From assembly GCA_016211245.1 (NCBI GenBank), contig JACQSQ010000092.1:1-11336 (forward strand): a DNA stretch of 11,336 bases. Direction: 5' to 3'. Position 1 is the first letter of the stretch. Each line of letters begins with the position of its first letter. The position numbers were made by a program, and so were the translations under genes. A model generated the notes under the pieces. The model did not search any database. It was given only the letters and a program-made list of their open reading frames with translations, and was not told where the DNA came from. Source of the DNA: Candidatus Woesearchaeota archaeon (GTDB lineage Archaea > Nanobdellota > Nanobdellia > Woesearchaeales > GW2011-AR4). This document shows positions 1 to 7,562 of this stretch, one piece after another.

Positions 1-78
1 AAGCTAAGCATCACGGTTTAGCTTGAATTTCCCGACTCGGGATACTGCGTGGCTTTAGCCCGCAGAGGAGGTCATTTT
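1..78 (+). mobile_element. Probable right end of an IS200/IS605-type element (possible omega-RNA 3' end), truncated by the window
   Basis: Three back-to-back hairpins are visible: AAGCTAA/TTAGCTT (1-7 with about 19-25), CCCGA-C-TCGGG (about 32-42), and CTGCG-T-GGCT-TT-AGCC-CGCAG (about 46-66). They are followed by AGGAGGTCA. A strong subterminal hairpin with a GGCTTTAGCC core and a GGAGGTCA-like edge is reminiscent of the right ends of IS200/IS605 elements, where it also forms the 3' end of the tnpB-linked omega-RNA. No transposase or TnpB coding sequence is inside the window; short open frames at the left edge close within 25 bases. The identity is inferred from structure only. It could instead be another structured RNA or a REP-like sequence. 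Confidence 0.4.
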
Positions 79-374
79 ATGCTTACGGATTGCTGTTTAT
101 ATTGATAATAGGAAAATAAAAGATAAAATATTATTGGCACAGTTACATTTAAGACTGACAAAGATTTCTGATAAGCGTTGTAAGGGGGACAGCAACCATC
201 TGGATTCGCACATTTTATGACGATACAGATAGTTTGTGAAAGAGTATAGATTGCAAAAATAATGAAGATAATTAAGGTTAAGATTACCTTCCAAAGTGTT
301 GGTTTTAATATTTTTCCAAATTCCAATTTATTTGATATTTCTTTTTTCATAACATTTGGTTTTTTTGATGTCAT
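72..374 (-). CDS. Small two-helix membrane protein, unknown function, possibly truncated at its 3' end
   Basis: This is a 100-residue protein that I do not recognise. It has a basic N-terminus, a hydrophobic helix at about residues 28-50, a polar middle with four cysteines (residues about 50-62, including the pair CCPP), and a second helix at about 72-90. The inferred topology is two membrane spans with a cysteine-bearing loop. The ATG at 374 is the longest start; an in-frame ATG at 350 (codon 9) is an alternative, and it fits better with the TATA-like box at 390-398, which predicts transcription starting near 368. No Shine-Dalgarno site is seen for either. The TGA stop (72-74) lies within the last bases of the hairpin element at 1-78, so the insertion may have replaced the original C-terminus. 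Confidence 0.55.
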   Translation of the reverse strand: MTSKKPNVMKKEISNKLEFGKILKPTLWKVILTLIIFIIFAIYTLSQTICIVIKCANPDGCCPPYNAYQKSLSVLNVTVPIIFYLLFSYYQYKQQSVSIK

Positions 375-389
375 TTTTAATTTGAAACA

Positions 390-398
390 TTTATATAA
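390..398 (-). promoter_or_regulatory. TATA-like box ahead of the small membrane protein gene
   Basis: On the minus strand this reads ATTATATAA, within CCATTATATAAATG. Archaeal TATA boxes sit about 26 bases before the transcription start, which would put the start near 368 and favour translation from the ATG at 350, or a nearly leaderless message. Predicted from sequence only. Confidence 0.4.
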
Positions 399-439
399 TG
401 GAATGGTATAATTGCTTATTGTCGTTGGGACATTATTGC

Positions 440-460
440 CGGGCTAAGGAACCCGTTTTT
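440..460 (+). other. CGGG...CCCG hairpin followed by a T-run in the 375-469 gap
   Basis: CGGG (440-443) pairs with CCCG (452-455) around an 8-base loop and is followed by TTTTT and further T-rich sequence. It looks like a terminator for rightward transcription, yet both flanking genes are read leftward. Read leftward the hairpin follows an A-rich tract, which is not terminator-like. It could stop antisense transcription entering the lipoprotein-like gene, or be chance. The stem is short. Confidence 0.25.
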
Positions 461-469
461 ATTTTATTT

Positions 470-766
470 TTATTGTAGTTTGTTTTCATCTGCAACGCAC
501 TTATTATCTTCACATCTGGGATTTATTTCCTCTATAAATTCATTACATTCAACATAAGGAGATTTTCTTAGATTTTCAGCTTCTTTCTTTTCGTCATAAT
601 TATATTTATTAATTACATAAGAGCCACAAGCATCCAGCATTATTACACAATCTGAATTTTTTTCGCAATAAAAAGGGTCGTTGTAATATCGATTATTTAA
701 AGCACAACTGCTGACAAAAATAACAAATACAAAAAATATTGTTACAATAATTTTTTTGATTACCAT
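470..766 (-). CDS. Small cysteine-rich secreted lipoprotein-like protein
   Basis: This 98-residue protein starts with a short basic segment (MVIKK), a hydrophobic core at residues 5-20 and VSSC at 18-21, which resembles a lipobox with Cys21 as the acylation site. The mature part carries six cysteines (34, 40, 47, 74, 85, 90) in the pattern CEKNSDCV ... C ... C ... PRCEDNKCV. This matches a widespread class of short secreted proteins with a DSDCV-type N-terminal motif and a CxNxKC-type end, whose function is unknown. Disulphides or metal binding are inferences. A longer reading from a TTG at 787 would overlap purL. I prefer the ATG at 766, which begins one base after the purL stop and has GGAGG at 779-783. 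That layout implies co-transcription and translational coupling with purL. Confidence 0.7.
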   Translation of the reverse strand: MVIKKIIVTIFFVFVIFVSSCALNNRYYNDPFYCEKNSDCVIMLDACGSYVINKYNYDEKKEAENLRKSPYVECNEFIEEINPRCEDNKCVADENKLQ

Positions 767-767
767 C

Positions 768-3110
768 TCATTCCAGCGCCTCCACAAACCCTGTCGTCCA
801 GGCTTCCCTTAAGCTTGAAATAGGCAAATCGATTATTTTTTTGTTGTTTTTTGATATCACTAATTTATCTCCTTTTGTCTTGCCCACTTCGGTAAGGGGA
901 ACCTTGTAAAACTTAAACAATGTCCTCAATTTCTCCAGATTTTTATCTTCAGCCTCAAAAACAAACCCGGAGCTTTCTGAGAACAGCGACTTGTCAGCCC
1001 TTAGATTGGCAAAGTCAAGGCTTATCTCAGCCCCAATTTCGCCATCAGAATCCCCGCCCAAAATCATTTCCGAAATTGCTGTTGCCATCCCCCCATCTGA
1101 AATGTCGTGGCATGACAATAACAAACCTGCATTTATTGCATCTACCACAACATAAATCATATTTCTTTCTTTATCAAAATCAATTATTGGAACGACAGCG
1201 CCCAATTCGTCATGAATACCATAATAAACCGAGCCGCCCAGCTCATCTTTCCTGTCGCCAATCAGGAATAAAGTTGAATTTTCTTTTTTGAACTTCATCG
1301 TTATTGCCTTGCTGTAGTCCTTCAAAACGCCGATGCAGGCAACAACAGGAGAAGGGTCGACTGCCTTGCCAGAAGTTGGTTCGTTATAGAAGCTTACATT
1401 CCCGGAAATTACAGGCACAGGATGCTTTGTGCCCTTATAGCATAAATTTTTTGCAGCGTCTGCTATTCCTCTGACTCCTTCATAAAAATCATAGAACGCC
1501 TCGGGCTTTTCGGGATTTCCATAGTTCAGGCAGTCTGTCAGCGCAGAAGGAACAGCCCCTACGGCAGCAACATTCCTCATTGACTCTGCCACCGCGTTAA
1601 CCGCGCCCCAGTAAGGGTCTATCCTGCAATATCTTGGATTGCAGTCTGCTTTTAGGGCCACTGCAAAAGAAGAATCGTCAGTGCATTTCATCACTCCGGC
1701 ATCAGCATAGCCTGTTTCAATTATTGCGTTGCCCATAACAGAGGTATCATAATGCTTGTAAGCCTTGGCCTTATTTGCAACGTTTGGGTGCTTCAGGATG
1801 GAAAGCAAAACTTTGTTGCAGTCTGCAGGCTCTTTAAGGTTTGGTTCCCTGAATTCGCGCCTTGGCGCTTTTTTCTGCCTGTCATACCTTATTCCCTCAG
1901 TTACAATCTTTATTGGAACGCTGCAGACTATCTGGCCGTTGTGCCTTAGAATATAATCTTGCTCCTTGGTCACTCTGCCAATAACAAAAGCGCCCGCGCC
2001 CAGGCTTATCTGCGGCAGCTCAAAATCCTCGTTATAAATTTTCAGCAGCTTTTTTGTGAAATCCTGCGGGCATACCCAAGTAAACCTTTCCTGGGTTTCA
2101 GAACAAGCAACCATATAAGGGGGAATCTGCATCGAGACATTCACTTTGCCCAATTCTATATCCGCGCCAAAGCCAGAGTCAGAGCAAAGCTCTGAAGTGC
2201 TGCACATTATGCCGCCTGCGCCCATGTCCTTGAATCCAAGCTCAATTTTATCTTTTCTTGCCTCTTCAAAAACAGCATATGTTGCCCTGATTATAACATT
2301 CTTGAGGAAAGGGTCAGGAACCTGTACAGCGCCCCTGTTGCTTTCCCTGTCCTTCTCGTCTAATATTAAAGATGCGAAAGCCGCGCCCCCAAATCCGGAA
2401 TTGTCCGTTGCTTTTCCTACAATCACTATATCGTATCCTTCAGCATTTTTAGGGGCATAGCTGTGTATGATGTCTTTTTCCTTCACAATTCCAAGGCAAA
2501 CAACATTAACAATGCAATTGTCATCGAATGAGTCATTAAAATAAGTATCGCCGCAAATGTTAGGTATTCCCACAGCATCCCCATAGCCAGCAATCCCGTT
2601 TACGACTTCATTTGCAATGTATTTGACCCTGTTCCTGTTCTTTCCATTTGGATTTCCGAATCTCAAATGGTCTGCTGTAGCTATCACTTTTGCCCCCATG
2701 CATAAAACGTCTCTAATAATCCCTCCAACTCCTGTCGCAGCGCCCTCATAAGGAACAACCTGGCTTGGATGGTTATGGCTTTCATGGCTCACTACGATTC
2801 CGTATCTCTCGCCATTGATGTATCCTAATTCGACAACACCGGAGTCCTCTACAGGGCCCAATATCACATTAGGGGCCTGAGTCGGCAATAACGCCTTTAA
2901 AACCGGCCTGCTGCTCTTGTAAGAGCTGTGCTCGCTCCATTGAGTGTTAAAAATATAAAGCTCGGTTATCGTGGGGTTTCTGCCAATCAGCTCAACAACT
3001 CTTCTTGCTTCAAAAATACTTAGAGAGATGGCATTTTTCTTTAGAAATTCAGAAAGCTGTGAATCAGGCATTCCTTTTACATCAATTAAATCAACATCAA
3101 CAGCCCCCAT
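768..3110 (-). CDS. purL: Phosphoribosylformylglycinamidine (FGAM) synthase subunit PurL
   Basis: The product converts FGAR, ATP and ammonia to FGAM in de novo purine synthesis in the cytoplasm. At 780 residues it matches the small PurL type of archaea and Gram-positive bacteria, which works with separate PurS and PurQ (glutaminase); neither partner is in the window. Visible signatures are HSSYKSS (61-67), SHESHNHPS (108-116) with the conserved His cluster, EGAATGVGGIIRDV (122-135), DMGAGGI (295-301), SETQERF (337-343), GNVSFYNE (570-577) and HDISDGGMA (668-676). The duplicated ATP-binding AIRS-like halves are complete. The ATG at 3110 is preceded by TTTAAATA at 3141-3148, giving a predicted leader of only about 8 bases and no good Shine-Dalgarno site. 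The gene lies 53 bases downstream of folC and runs directly into the small lipoprotein-like gene. Confidence 0.96.
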   Translation of the reverse strand: MGAVDVDLIDVKGMPDSQLSEFLKKNAISLSIFEARRVVELIGRNPTITELYIFNTQWSEHSSYKSSRPVLKALLPTQAPNVILGPVEDSGVVELGYINGERYGIVVSHESHNHPSQVVPYEGAATGVGGIIRDVLCMGAKVIATADHLRFGNPNGKNRNRVKYIANEVVNGIAGYGDAVGIPNICGDTYFNDSFDDNCIVNVVCLGIVKEKDIIHSYAPKNAEGYDIVIVGKATDNSGFGGAAFASLILDEKDRESNRGAVQVPDPFLKNVIIRATYAVFEEARKDKIELGFKDMGAGGIMCSTSELCSDSGFGADIELGKVNVSMQIPPYMVACSETQERFTWVCPQDFTKKLLKIYNEDFELPQISLGAGAFVIGRVTKEQDYILRHNGQIVCSVPIKIVTEGIRYDRQKKAPRREFREPNLKEPADCNKVLLSILKHPNVANKAKAYKHYDTSVMGNAIIETGYADAGVMKCTDDSSFAVALKADCNPRYCRIDPYWGAVNAVAESMRNVAAVGAVPSALTDCLNYGNPEKPEAFYDFYEGVRGIADAAKNLCYKGTKHPVPVISGNVSFYNEPTSGKAVDPSPVVACIGVLKDYSKAITMKFKKENSTLFLIGDRKDELGGSVYYGIHDELGAVVPIIDFDKERNMIYVVVDAINAGLLLSCHDISDGGMATAISEMILGGDSDGEIGAEISLDFANLRADKSLFSESSGFVFEAEDKNLEKLRTLFKFYKVPLTEVGKTKGDKLVISKNNKKIIDLPISSLREAWTTGFVEALE
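779..783 (-). promoter_or_regulatory. Shine-Dalgarno site (GGAGG) inside the end of purL
   Basis: GGAGG lies 12 bases before the ATG at 766 and within the last purL codons. It decides the start of the lipoprotein-like gene, since it would lie inside the coding region of the longer TTG-started frame. The spacing is slightly long. It is one of two clear Shine-Dalgarno sites in the window. Confidence 0.55.
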
Positions 3111-3140
3111 TTTCTCACAATGTTTTGATAATAACAGTGA

Positions 3141-3149
3141 TTTAAATAG
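3141..3149 (-). promoter_or_regulatory. TATA-like box of purL
   Basis: On the minus strand this reads CTATTTAAATC, 31-39 bases before the purL ATG, placing the transcription start near 3119. The same CTATTTAAAT core precedes gnd (9533-9542), suggesting a common strong promoter form in this genome. It gives purL its own promoter even though folC lies just upstream in the same direction. Confidence 0.5.
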
Positions 3150-3163
3150 ATTGTGGTGGGGGA

Positions 3164-4360
3164 TTACATAACCTCCCCAACCATGTAGATAGAGCCCGTA
3201 ACAACAGCCAAATCGCGCTCTCCAGCAATCTTCTTGGCATATTTTAATGCTTTCTTTGGGTTATTGATTATTTTTGTTTGAATTTCTTTGTTTTTATTGA
3301 TTTTATTGAAAGTTCTAAGTAATCTTACTGGTTCTGACGCCTTTGGGTTATTGGATTTTGTAAAAATTATTTTAGACATCAAGTGATTTATAGTTTTTAG
3401 CATTGTTTCAATTTTTTTATCATTTTGTATCCCAATAACAAAAATAAAATTTTCCGCATTCCTGCTGTTCTTGATTAATTTTAATTCTTTTGCAAGGACT
3501 TTGAACCCATCAGGGTTATGAGCGGCGTCAACCAGGACATTTTTTGAAATAAACTGCATTCTTGCAGGCCATTTTGTTTTTTTAAGTCCTCTTATTATTT
3601 TATTTTTATTTATTTTTATTTCATGAAATTTTCTTAATGTATCGATTGTGTTTAGTGCAATGTCTTTATTTAGCTGCTGAAAGCTTCCATTCAGATATTT
3701 TAATTCGATTTTTGGGTATCTTTTAGAGATAAATAATGGCGCATTCCTTCCGTCTGCAATATTCTTGATGATTTTTAATACCCCTCCTTTTGTCCCGGTA
3801 ACAATTGGAACATTCTTCTTTATAATTCCAGATTTCTCAAAGGCTATTTTTTCAACAGCTTTTCCCAACAGGTCCGTATGCTCAAGTCCTATATTGGTGA
3901 TAACAGAAACAAGAGGTGTCACGACATTTGTCGCGTCTAATCTTCCCCCTAATCCAACTTCCAAAATAATAAAGTCTGCTTTTTTCTCATGAAAATAAAG
4001 AAAAGCCATTGCTGTCGTTATCTCAAAGAAACTTTGGTTCGCAATGTAAGGCTTTATCTTCAGAAAATAATCTACAATCTCCCTATCGCTTATTAATGTG
4101 TCACCTATCCTTATCCTTTCATTGAATCTCTTCAGGTGCGGGCTTGTATACATTCCGACTTTATAGCCCGATTCCATAAGGACAGATTGCAGCATGGCGC
4201 AAACGCTCCCTTTTCCATTAGTCCCGGCCACGTGGATGAATCTCAGACTTTTCTCCGGATTCCCAATTCTGTCAAGAAGCTGCTGCACTCTCCCAAGCCC
4301 GAGCTTTATTTTCGGGCTTTCAAGGCTGTACAGGTAAGCAAGTATCTGTTTGTAGCCCAT
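3164..4360 (-). CDS. folC: Folylpolyglutamate synthase / dihydrofolate synthase family Mur ligase
   Basis: FolC adds glutamate to (dihydro)folates in an ATP-dependent, Mur-ligase-type reaction in the cytoplasm. From the ATG at 4360 the protein is 398 residues, close to the usual family length of about 400-430. It begins MGYKQILAYLYSL, the normal FolC N-terminus. Signatures are HVAGTNGKGS (43-52, P-loop), TSPHL (72-76), EVGLGGRLDATN (134-145), TNIGLEHTDLLG (155-166), WPARM (264-268) and DAAHNPDG (278-285), ending with VTGSIYMVGE. The frame stays open to 4531, but that extension lacks family similarity and overlaps the divergent gene, so I rejected it. A weak AAGG lies 6 bases before the start. 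Because many archaea use other pterins, the substrate could be a folate analogue. Neighbouring purL fits a one-carbon/purine link. Confidence 0.9.
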   Translation of the reverse strand: MGYKQILAYLYSLESPKIKLGLGRVQQLLDRIGNPEKSLRFIHVAGTNGKGSVCAMLQSVLMESGYKVGMYTSPHLKRFNERIRIGDTLISDREIVDYFLKIKPYIANQSFFEITTAMAFLYFHEKKADFIILEVGLGGRLDATNVVTPLVSVITNIGLEHTDLLGKAVEKIAFEKSGIIKKNVPIVTGTKGGVLKIIKNIADGRNAPLFISKRYPKIELKYLNGSFQQLNKDIALNTIDTLRKFHEIKINKNKIIRGLKKTKWPARMQFISKNVLVDAAHNPDGFKVLAKELKLIKNSRNAENFIFVIGIQNDKKIETMLKTINHLMSKIIFTKSNNPKASEPVRLLRTFNKINKNKEIQTKIINNPKKALKYAKKIAGERDLAVVTGSIYMVGEVM

Positions 4361-4378
4361 AAAAAACCTTAATTCAAA

Positions 4379-4394
4379 TAAATTAATAAACTTT
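4379..4394. promoter_or_regulatory. Shared AT-rich divergent promoter between folC and the DUF2238-like gene
   Basis: The 52-base gap 4361-4412 holds ATTAATAAA on the plus strand (from about 4382) and its complement TTTATTAAT on the minus strand. A box centred near 4387 is about 26 bases from both start codons (4360 and 4413), so both messages may be leaderless. One element may serve as TATA box for both directions, or two overlapping ones may. Inferred from position and composition. Confidence 0.4.
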
Positions 4395-4412
4395 GTTGAA
4401 TTCAAGCAAGAA

Positions 4413-4976
4413 ATGGCGGCCAAGACAAAAGACAATAGGCTTAAGAATATTATAACTCTTATCGGCAGCTTAATCCTGATAATTCTTTTTATGAGGCACA
4501 AGGCCCAGCATACTGAGTTTATTTTTGACATTACAGCCTCAATACTGATAGTTGCCGTATTTTACAAATTTTACAATAAGCTGCACCAGGATTACATAAG
4601 CTTTTTTTTTCTTATATTGACCCTGATAGTTCATAACATGGGGCTTTATGCCGCAACTCCCCTTGGAATAAGGTTTGACCATTACATGCACTTTCTGGGT
4701 GGATTCTCTTTGGCGCTCATAGGCGACAGGATGTTTTGCGAAAGATTTGGCAAGCCGAAAAGATTTTTTCTCCTTATGATATTTGCGCTTGGCATCGGGG
4801 CCATAGGCGAAGTTTTGGAATGGGTTGGATACGGGGTTCTCGGGGAAGGCGACGGGTTTTTCTTTTACGGCATTGGAGACGAGGGAGAATGGAGAAACTC
4901 CATGCTTGACCTGGCATTCAATTTTTTTGGGGCCGTAATACTTTCTTCAATAATGGTTTTTAGGAATAAGCAATAA
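4413..4976 (+). CDS. DUF2238/YjdF-like integral membrane protein
   Basis: This 187-residue protein has about five or six hydrophobic segments (about 11-27, 38-52, 59-76, 93-104, 117-135, 164-183). Conserved-looking polar residues sit in or near the membrane: R87, D89, H90 and H93 in GIRFDHYMHF; E133 and E136 in GEVLEWVGYG; and a loop with GDEGEW (155-160) before D166. The pattern R.D...H, then E..EW, then G[DT]..[DE]W..D is typical of the DUF2238/YjdF inner-membrane family, whose biochemical role I do not know. It is divergent from folC and ends 30 bases before glk, which has its own TATA-like box, so it may or may not be co-transcribed with the sugar genes. No Shine-Dalgarno site is seen. 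The family call is from memory of the motif. Confidence 0.75.
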   Translation: MAAKTKDNRLKNIITLIGSLILIILFMRHKAQHTEFIFDITASILIVAVFYKFYNKLHQDYISFFFLILTLIVHNMGLYAATPLGIRFDHYMHFLGGFSLALIGDRMFCERFGKPKRFFLLMIFALGIGAIGEVLEWVGYGVLGEGDGFFFYGIGDEGEWRNSMLDLAFNFFGAVILSSIMVFRNKQ

Positions 4977-4978
4977 GT

Positions 4979-4986
4979 ATAAAAAT
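4979..4986 (+). promoter_or_regulatory. TATA-like box of the glk-zwf-hydrolase operon
   Basis: AGTATAAAAATAAAG begins just after the stop of the membrane protein gene. TATAAAAA at 4979-4986 is about 25 bases before the glk ATG at 5007, predicting a leaderless or near-leaderless message. No Shine-Dalgarno motif precedes glk, in agreement. Confidence 0.45.
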
Positions 4987-5006
4987 AAAGTTAATTTAGC
5001 AACGTC

Positions 5007-6065
5007 ATGGAATTTGCAAAAAAGCGGCATAAAAAATTTAAAATAGGGGACTTTGAATATTTCATATTAGGCGGCGACATAGGCGGAACAAATTGCAGCC
5101 TTGGGATTTTTGGGATAAAGGGAGATTTTCCAAGCCTTCTGTATTCTTTCCGTTTCAAGAGCAAAATGCTAAGAAACCTCTATGAGCCGGTTTTGAAAGC
5201 TTTGGGCTGCTTTAGAAAAGAGCATGGCATAAAAATATCAAAAGCCTCTTTGGGGGTGGCAGGCGTTGTTTCAAACCAAAGGCAATATGTCCATTTGACT
5301 AATGCAAGCCTGGACTTGAGAGCTGATGAATTAAAGCGCAAGGCCGGCCTGACAAAAGTTTTCTTGATGAATGATTTCGAGGCTATTGGCTACGCTATAG
5401 ATAACCTAAGCAATAAAGACATAAAAACCATAAAAAAAGCTCCAAAAATGCCAAAAGCGCCAATTGCCATAATCGGGGCAGGGACAGGGCTCGGAAAGAC
5501 GCTGCTGGTATATGACGAGAAAAAAGGCGTCTACAATCCATTGCCTTCCGAAGCGCATCACAGCGATTTTGCAGCACAGGCAAAGCTTGAGCTTGAATTA
5601 GTAAAGTTCGTAATAAAAAAGAGAAAATTAAGGGCAAGGGTGACAAATGGCGACATTTTGTCCGGGAATGGGCTTGAGGATATATACCTGTTCTTGAGCG
5701 GAAGGGAAAAATTTAAATCGGCAAGGCGCTCAGAAGAGATATTAAGGCATGAGGATAAGCCTAAAATTATTTCAAGGTTCAGGAAAACAGATGCTGTATG
5801 CAGGCTTGCTTTTGATATTTTTAAGGAAGCGTACGCAAGATTCGCAAAGGACTGCGCAATAGATGCATTGGCCTATGGGGGAGTATATATTGCAGGTGGA
5901 ATTGCGCAGAAAAATCCGGACATTTTCGACAGAAAGTTTGTGAAAGTTTTCGGGGAAAGCGATAAAATGAAGGATGTCTTGAAAAAAATCCCGGTTTGCC
6001 TCATAACAAACCCTGATGCAGGCTTGCTCGGGGCAGGATTTGCAGGAGTTAAGATGCTAAGATGA
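5007..6065 (+). CDS. glk: Glucokinase, bacterial Glk family (ROK/ASKHA fold)
   Basis: Predicted to phosphorylate glucose to glucose-6-phosphate with ATP in the cytoplasm. At 352 residues it is slightly longer than the roughly 320-residue E. coli enzyme because of a basic N-terminal extension of about 20 residues. Visible motifs are GGDIGGTN (about 22-29, phosphate 1), GVAGVVSN, NDFEAIGYAI (with the catalytic Asp), IGAGTGLGKT (phosphate 2), SEAHHSDFA (sugar-binding Glu and His), LSGNGLEDIY and YIAGGIAQKNPDIF (adenosine region). Aligned by eye to E. coli Glk, the glutamate before LSG (AERVLSG in E. coli) appears to be Gly here (NGDILSG), so sugar binding may differ. The gene overlaps zwf by ATGA, a sign of translational coupling. 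Archaea more often use ADP-dependent or ROK glucokinases, so this bacterial-type enzyme suggests transfer. Confidence 0.9.
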   Translation: MEFAKKRHKKFKIGDFEYFILGGDIGGTNCSLGIFGIKGDFPSLLYSFRFKSKMLRNLYEPVLKALGCFRKEHGIKISKASLGVAGVVSNQRQYVHLTNASLDLRADELKRKAGLTKVFLMNDFEAIGYAIDNLSNKDIKTIKKAPKMPKAPIAIIGAGTGLGKTLLVYDEKKGVYNPLPSEAHHSDFAAQAKLELELVKFVIKKRKLRARVTNGDILSGNGLEDIYLFLSGREKFKSARRSEEILRHEDKPKIISRFRKTDAVCRLAFDIFKEAYARFAKDCAIDALAYGGVYIAGGIAQKNPDIFDRKFVKVFGESDKMKDVLKKIPVCLITNPDAGLLGAGFAGVKMLR

Positions 6066-7561
6066 AGGAATGCAATTGCGTATTTTTAATATTCGGGGCT
6101 ACTGGTGACCTGGCGCACAGAAAATTGCTGCCTGCTTTTTACTTCATGGAGCGGGAAAATCAGCTCAAGGACAGCTTAAGCATTGTATGCATAGCCAGAA
6201 AGGAAAAAACAACTGAACAGTACAGGAAAGAGGCAAGCGATTCCATAAGAAAATTCTCGAGGATAAAGGTTGATGAAAGGCTTCTAGAAAAGTTAGTGTC
6301 AAGAATATATTATCATAGGCTTGAGTTCTCTGACAAAAAAGGATATGCTGGATTAAGCCGGTTTATAGAAAAAATTTCGGGGCAAAAAAGCGGCAATTGC
6401 GAGAGAATATTCTGCCTTGCCGTTCCTTACTCGCTGATAAGCCATGTGCTTGGCAGCCTTAAAAATGCCGGGCTTGCTGAAAGACAAAAAAAAGGCAAGC
6501 CATACTGCAGGATTATGTTTGAGAAGCCTTTTGGGCATGACCTTAAATCTGCCAAAGAGCTAAACAGCTCAATAATGAATGTCCTGGACGAGAAGCAGAT
6601 ATACAGGATTGACCATTACATGGCAAAAGAGCTTGTCCAAAACTTATTAGTGTTGAGGTTTGCCAACAGCATTTTTGAGCCGCTGTGGAACAGGGATTAT
6701 ATAGACCATATTCAAATCACGGTTGCAGAGACTCTTGGAGTCGAGAGCAGGGGGGAGTATTATGACAAGGCTGGAGCCTTAAGGGATGTAATGCAAAACC
6801 ACATGATGCAGCTCCTTAGCCTGGTTGCAATGGGCGCTCCAAAATCCATTGACGCTGATGATGTGAAAAATGAAAAAGTAAAGGTGCTTAAATCCATAGC
6901 AAAATCAGGATTTTCAGGCAACATGGCTATTGGCCAGTATGGGGAAGGGATTGTCGAAGGCAAAAAAGTTGCAGCTTACGCCAGCGAGCCTGAAATAAGA
7001 AAAAATTCAGGCACAGAAACTTATGCGGCTCTTAAGCTCGGGATAGCAAGCAAGATGTGGAAAAATGTTCCATTCTACCTCAGAACAGGAAAAAGGCTGA
7101 AAGACAAGTCTACAGAAATCATAATAGTGTATAAACATACTCCATTCGGCTTGTTTTCAAAAGCAAGCCCTGAAAAAAACATGATGGTCATCAGGGTGCA
7201 GCCTTATGAGGGGATAACCCTCCAGTTTAATGCAAAAGTTCCAGGCAACAAGGTTATTATAGACAATGTTGAGATGGATTTCTGCCACGAGTGCAAGTTC
7301 GGCCCCAATTCGCCGGAAGCGTATGAAAGATTGCTGTATGATGTAATGGCTGGTGACCAAACACTTTTCACAAGATGGGATGAAGTTGAGAATGCATGGA
7401 AAATTGTCGATGTCATATTAAAAAATATTAAAAAATTAAAACTGCACATTTACGAAGCCGGAACTTGGGGGCCAAAAGAAGCTGATAAATTGATTGCAAA
7501 AGACGGCAGGAAGTGGGTGGAGCCGAAAAGGCCGGCTTATGCTGAGCAATTGGGGAAATAA
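6062..7561 (+). CDS. zwf: Glucose-6-phosphate 1-dehydrogenase
   Basis: This enzyme oxidises glucose-6-phosphate to 6-phosphogluconolactone with NAD(P)+, the first step of the oxidative pentose phosphate pathway. The 499-residue protein has full family length. Signatures are FGATGDLAHRKLLP (11-24, Rossmann), CIARKEKTTEQYR (43-55, cofactor region), EKPFG (154-158), RIDHYMAKE (182-190, active site with Asp184-His185; usually RIDHYLGKE), QNHMMQ (245-250, catalytic His247), VPFYLRTGKRL (336-346) and PEAYERLLYDVMAGD (418-432). It starts inside the glk stop codon and is followed by the cyclase-family hydrolase after one intervening base, so all three are probably one message. Classical Zwf is rare in Archaea; halophilic archaea use an unrelated NAD-dependent enzyme. 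NAD versus NADP preference cannot be read with certainty. Confidence 0.96.
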   Translation: MKECNCVFLIFGATGDLAHRKLLPAFYFMERENQLKDSLSIVCIARKEKTTEQYRKEASDSIRKFSRIKVDERLLEKLVSRIYYHRLEFSDKKGYAGLSRFIEKISGQKSGNCERIFCLAVPYSLISHVLGSLKNAGLAERQKKGKPYCRIMFEKPFGHDLKSAKELNSSIMNVLDEKQIYRIDHYMAKELVQNLLVLRFANSIFEPLWNRDYIDHIQITVAETLGVESRGEYYDKAGALRDVMQNHMMQLLSLVAMGAPKSIDADDVKNEKVKVLKSIAKSGFSGNMAIGQYGEGIVEGKKVAAYASEPEIRKNSGTETYAALKLGIASKMWKNVPFYLRTGKRLKDKSTEIIIVYKHTPFGLFSKASPEKNMMVIRVQPYEGITLQFNAKVPGNKVIIDNVEMDFCHECKFGPNSPEAYERLLYDVMAGDQTLFTRWDEVENAWKIVDVILKNIKKLKLHIYEAGTWGPKEADKLIAKDGRKWVEPKRPAYAEQLGK

Positions 7562-7562
7562 A

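Noticed and set aside
767..787. TTG start for the lipoprotein-like gene
   Set aside because: It would precede the signal peptide with WRRWNE and place the Shine-Dalgarno site inside the gene; the ATG at 766 fits better.
4361..4531. 57-residue N-terminal extension of folC, hydrophobic and signal-like
   Set aside because: The family N-terminus starts at the ATG at 4360; the extension overlaps the divergent membrane gene and its promoter.
7494..7562. Upstream start of the cyclase-family gene inside zwf
   Set aside because: The residues encoded are the out-of-frame zwf tail; the ATG at 7563 gives the canonical family start.
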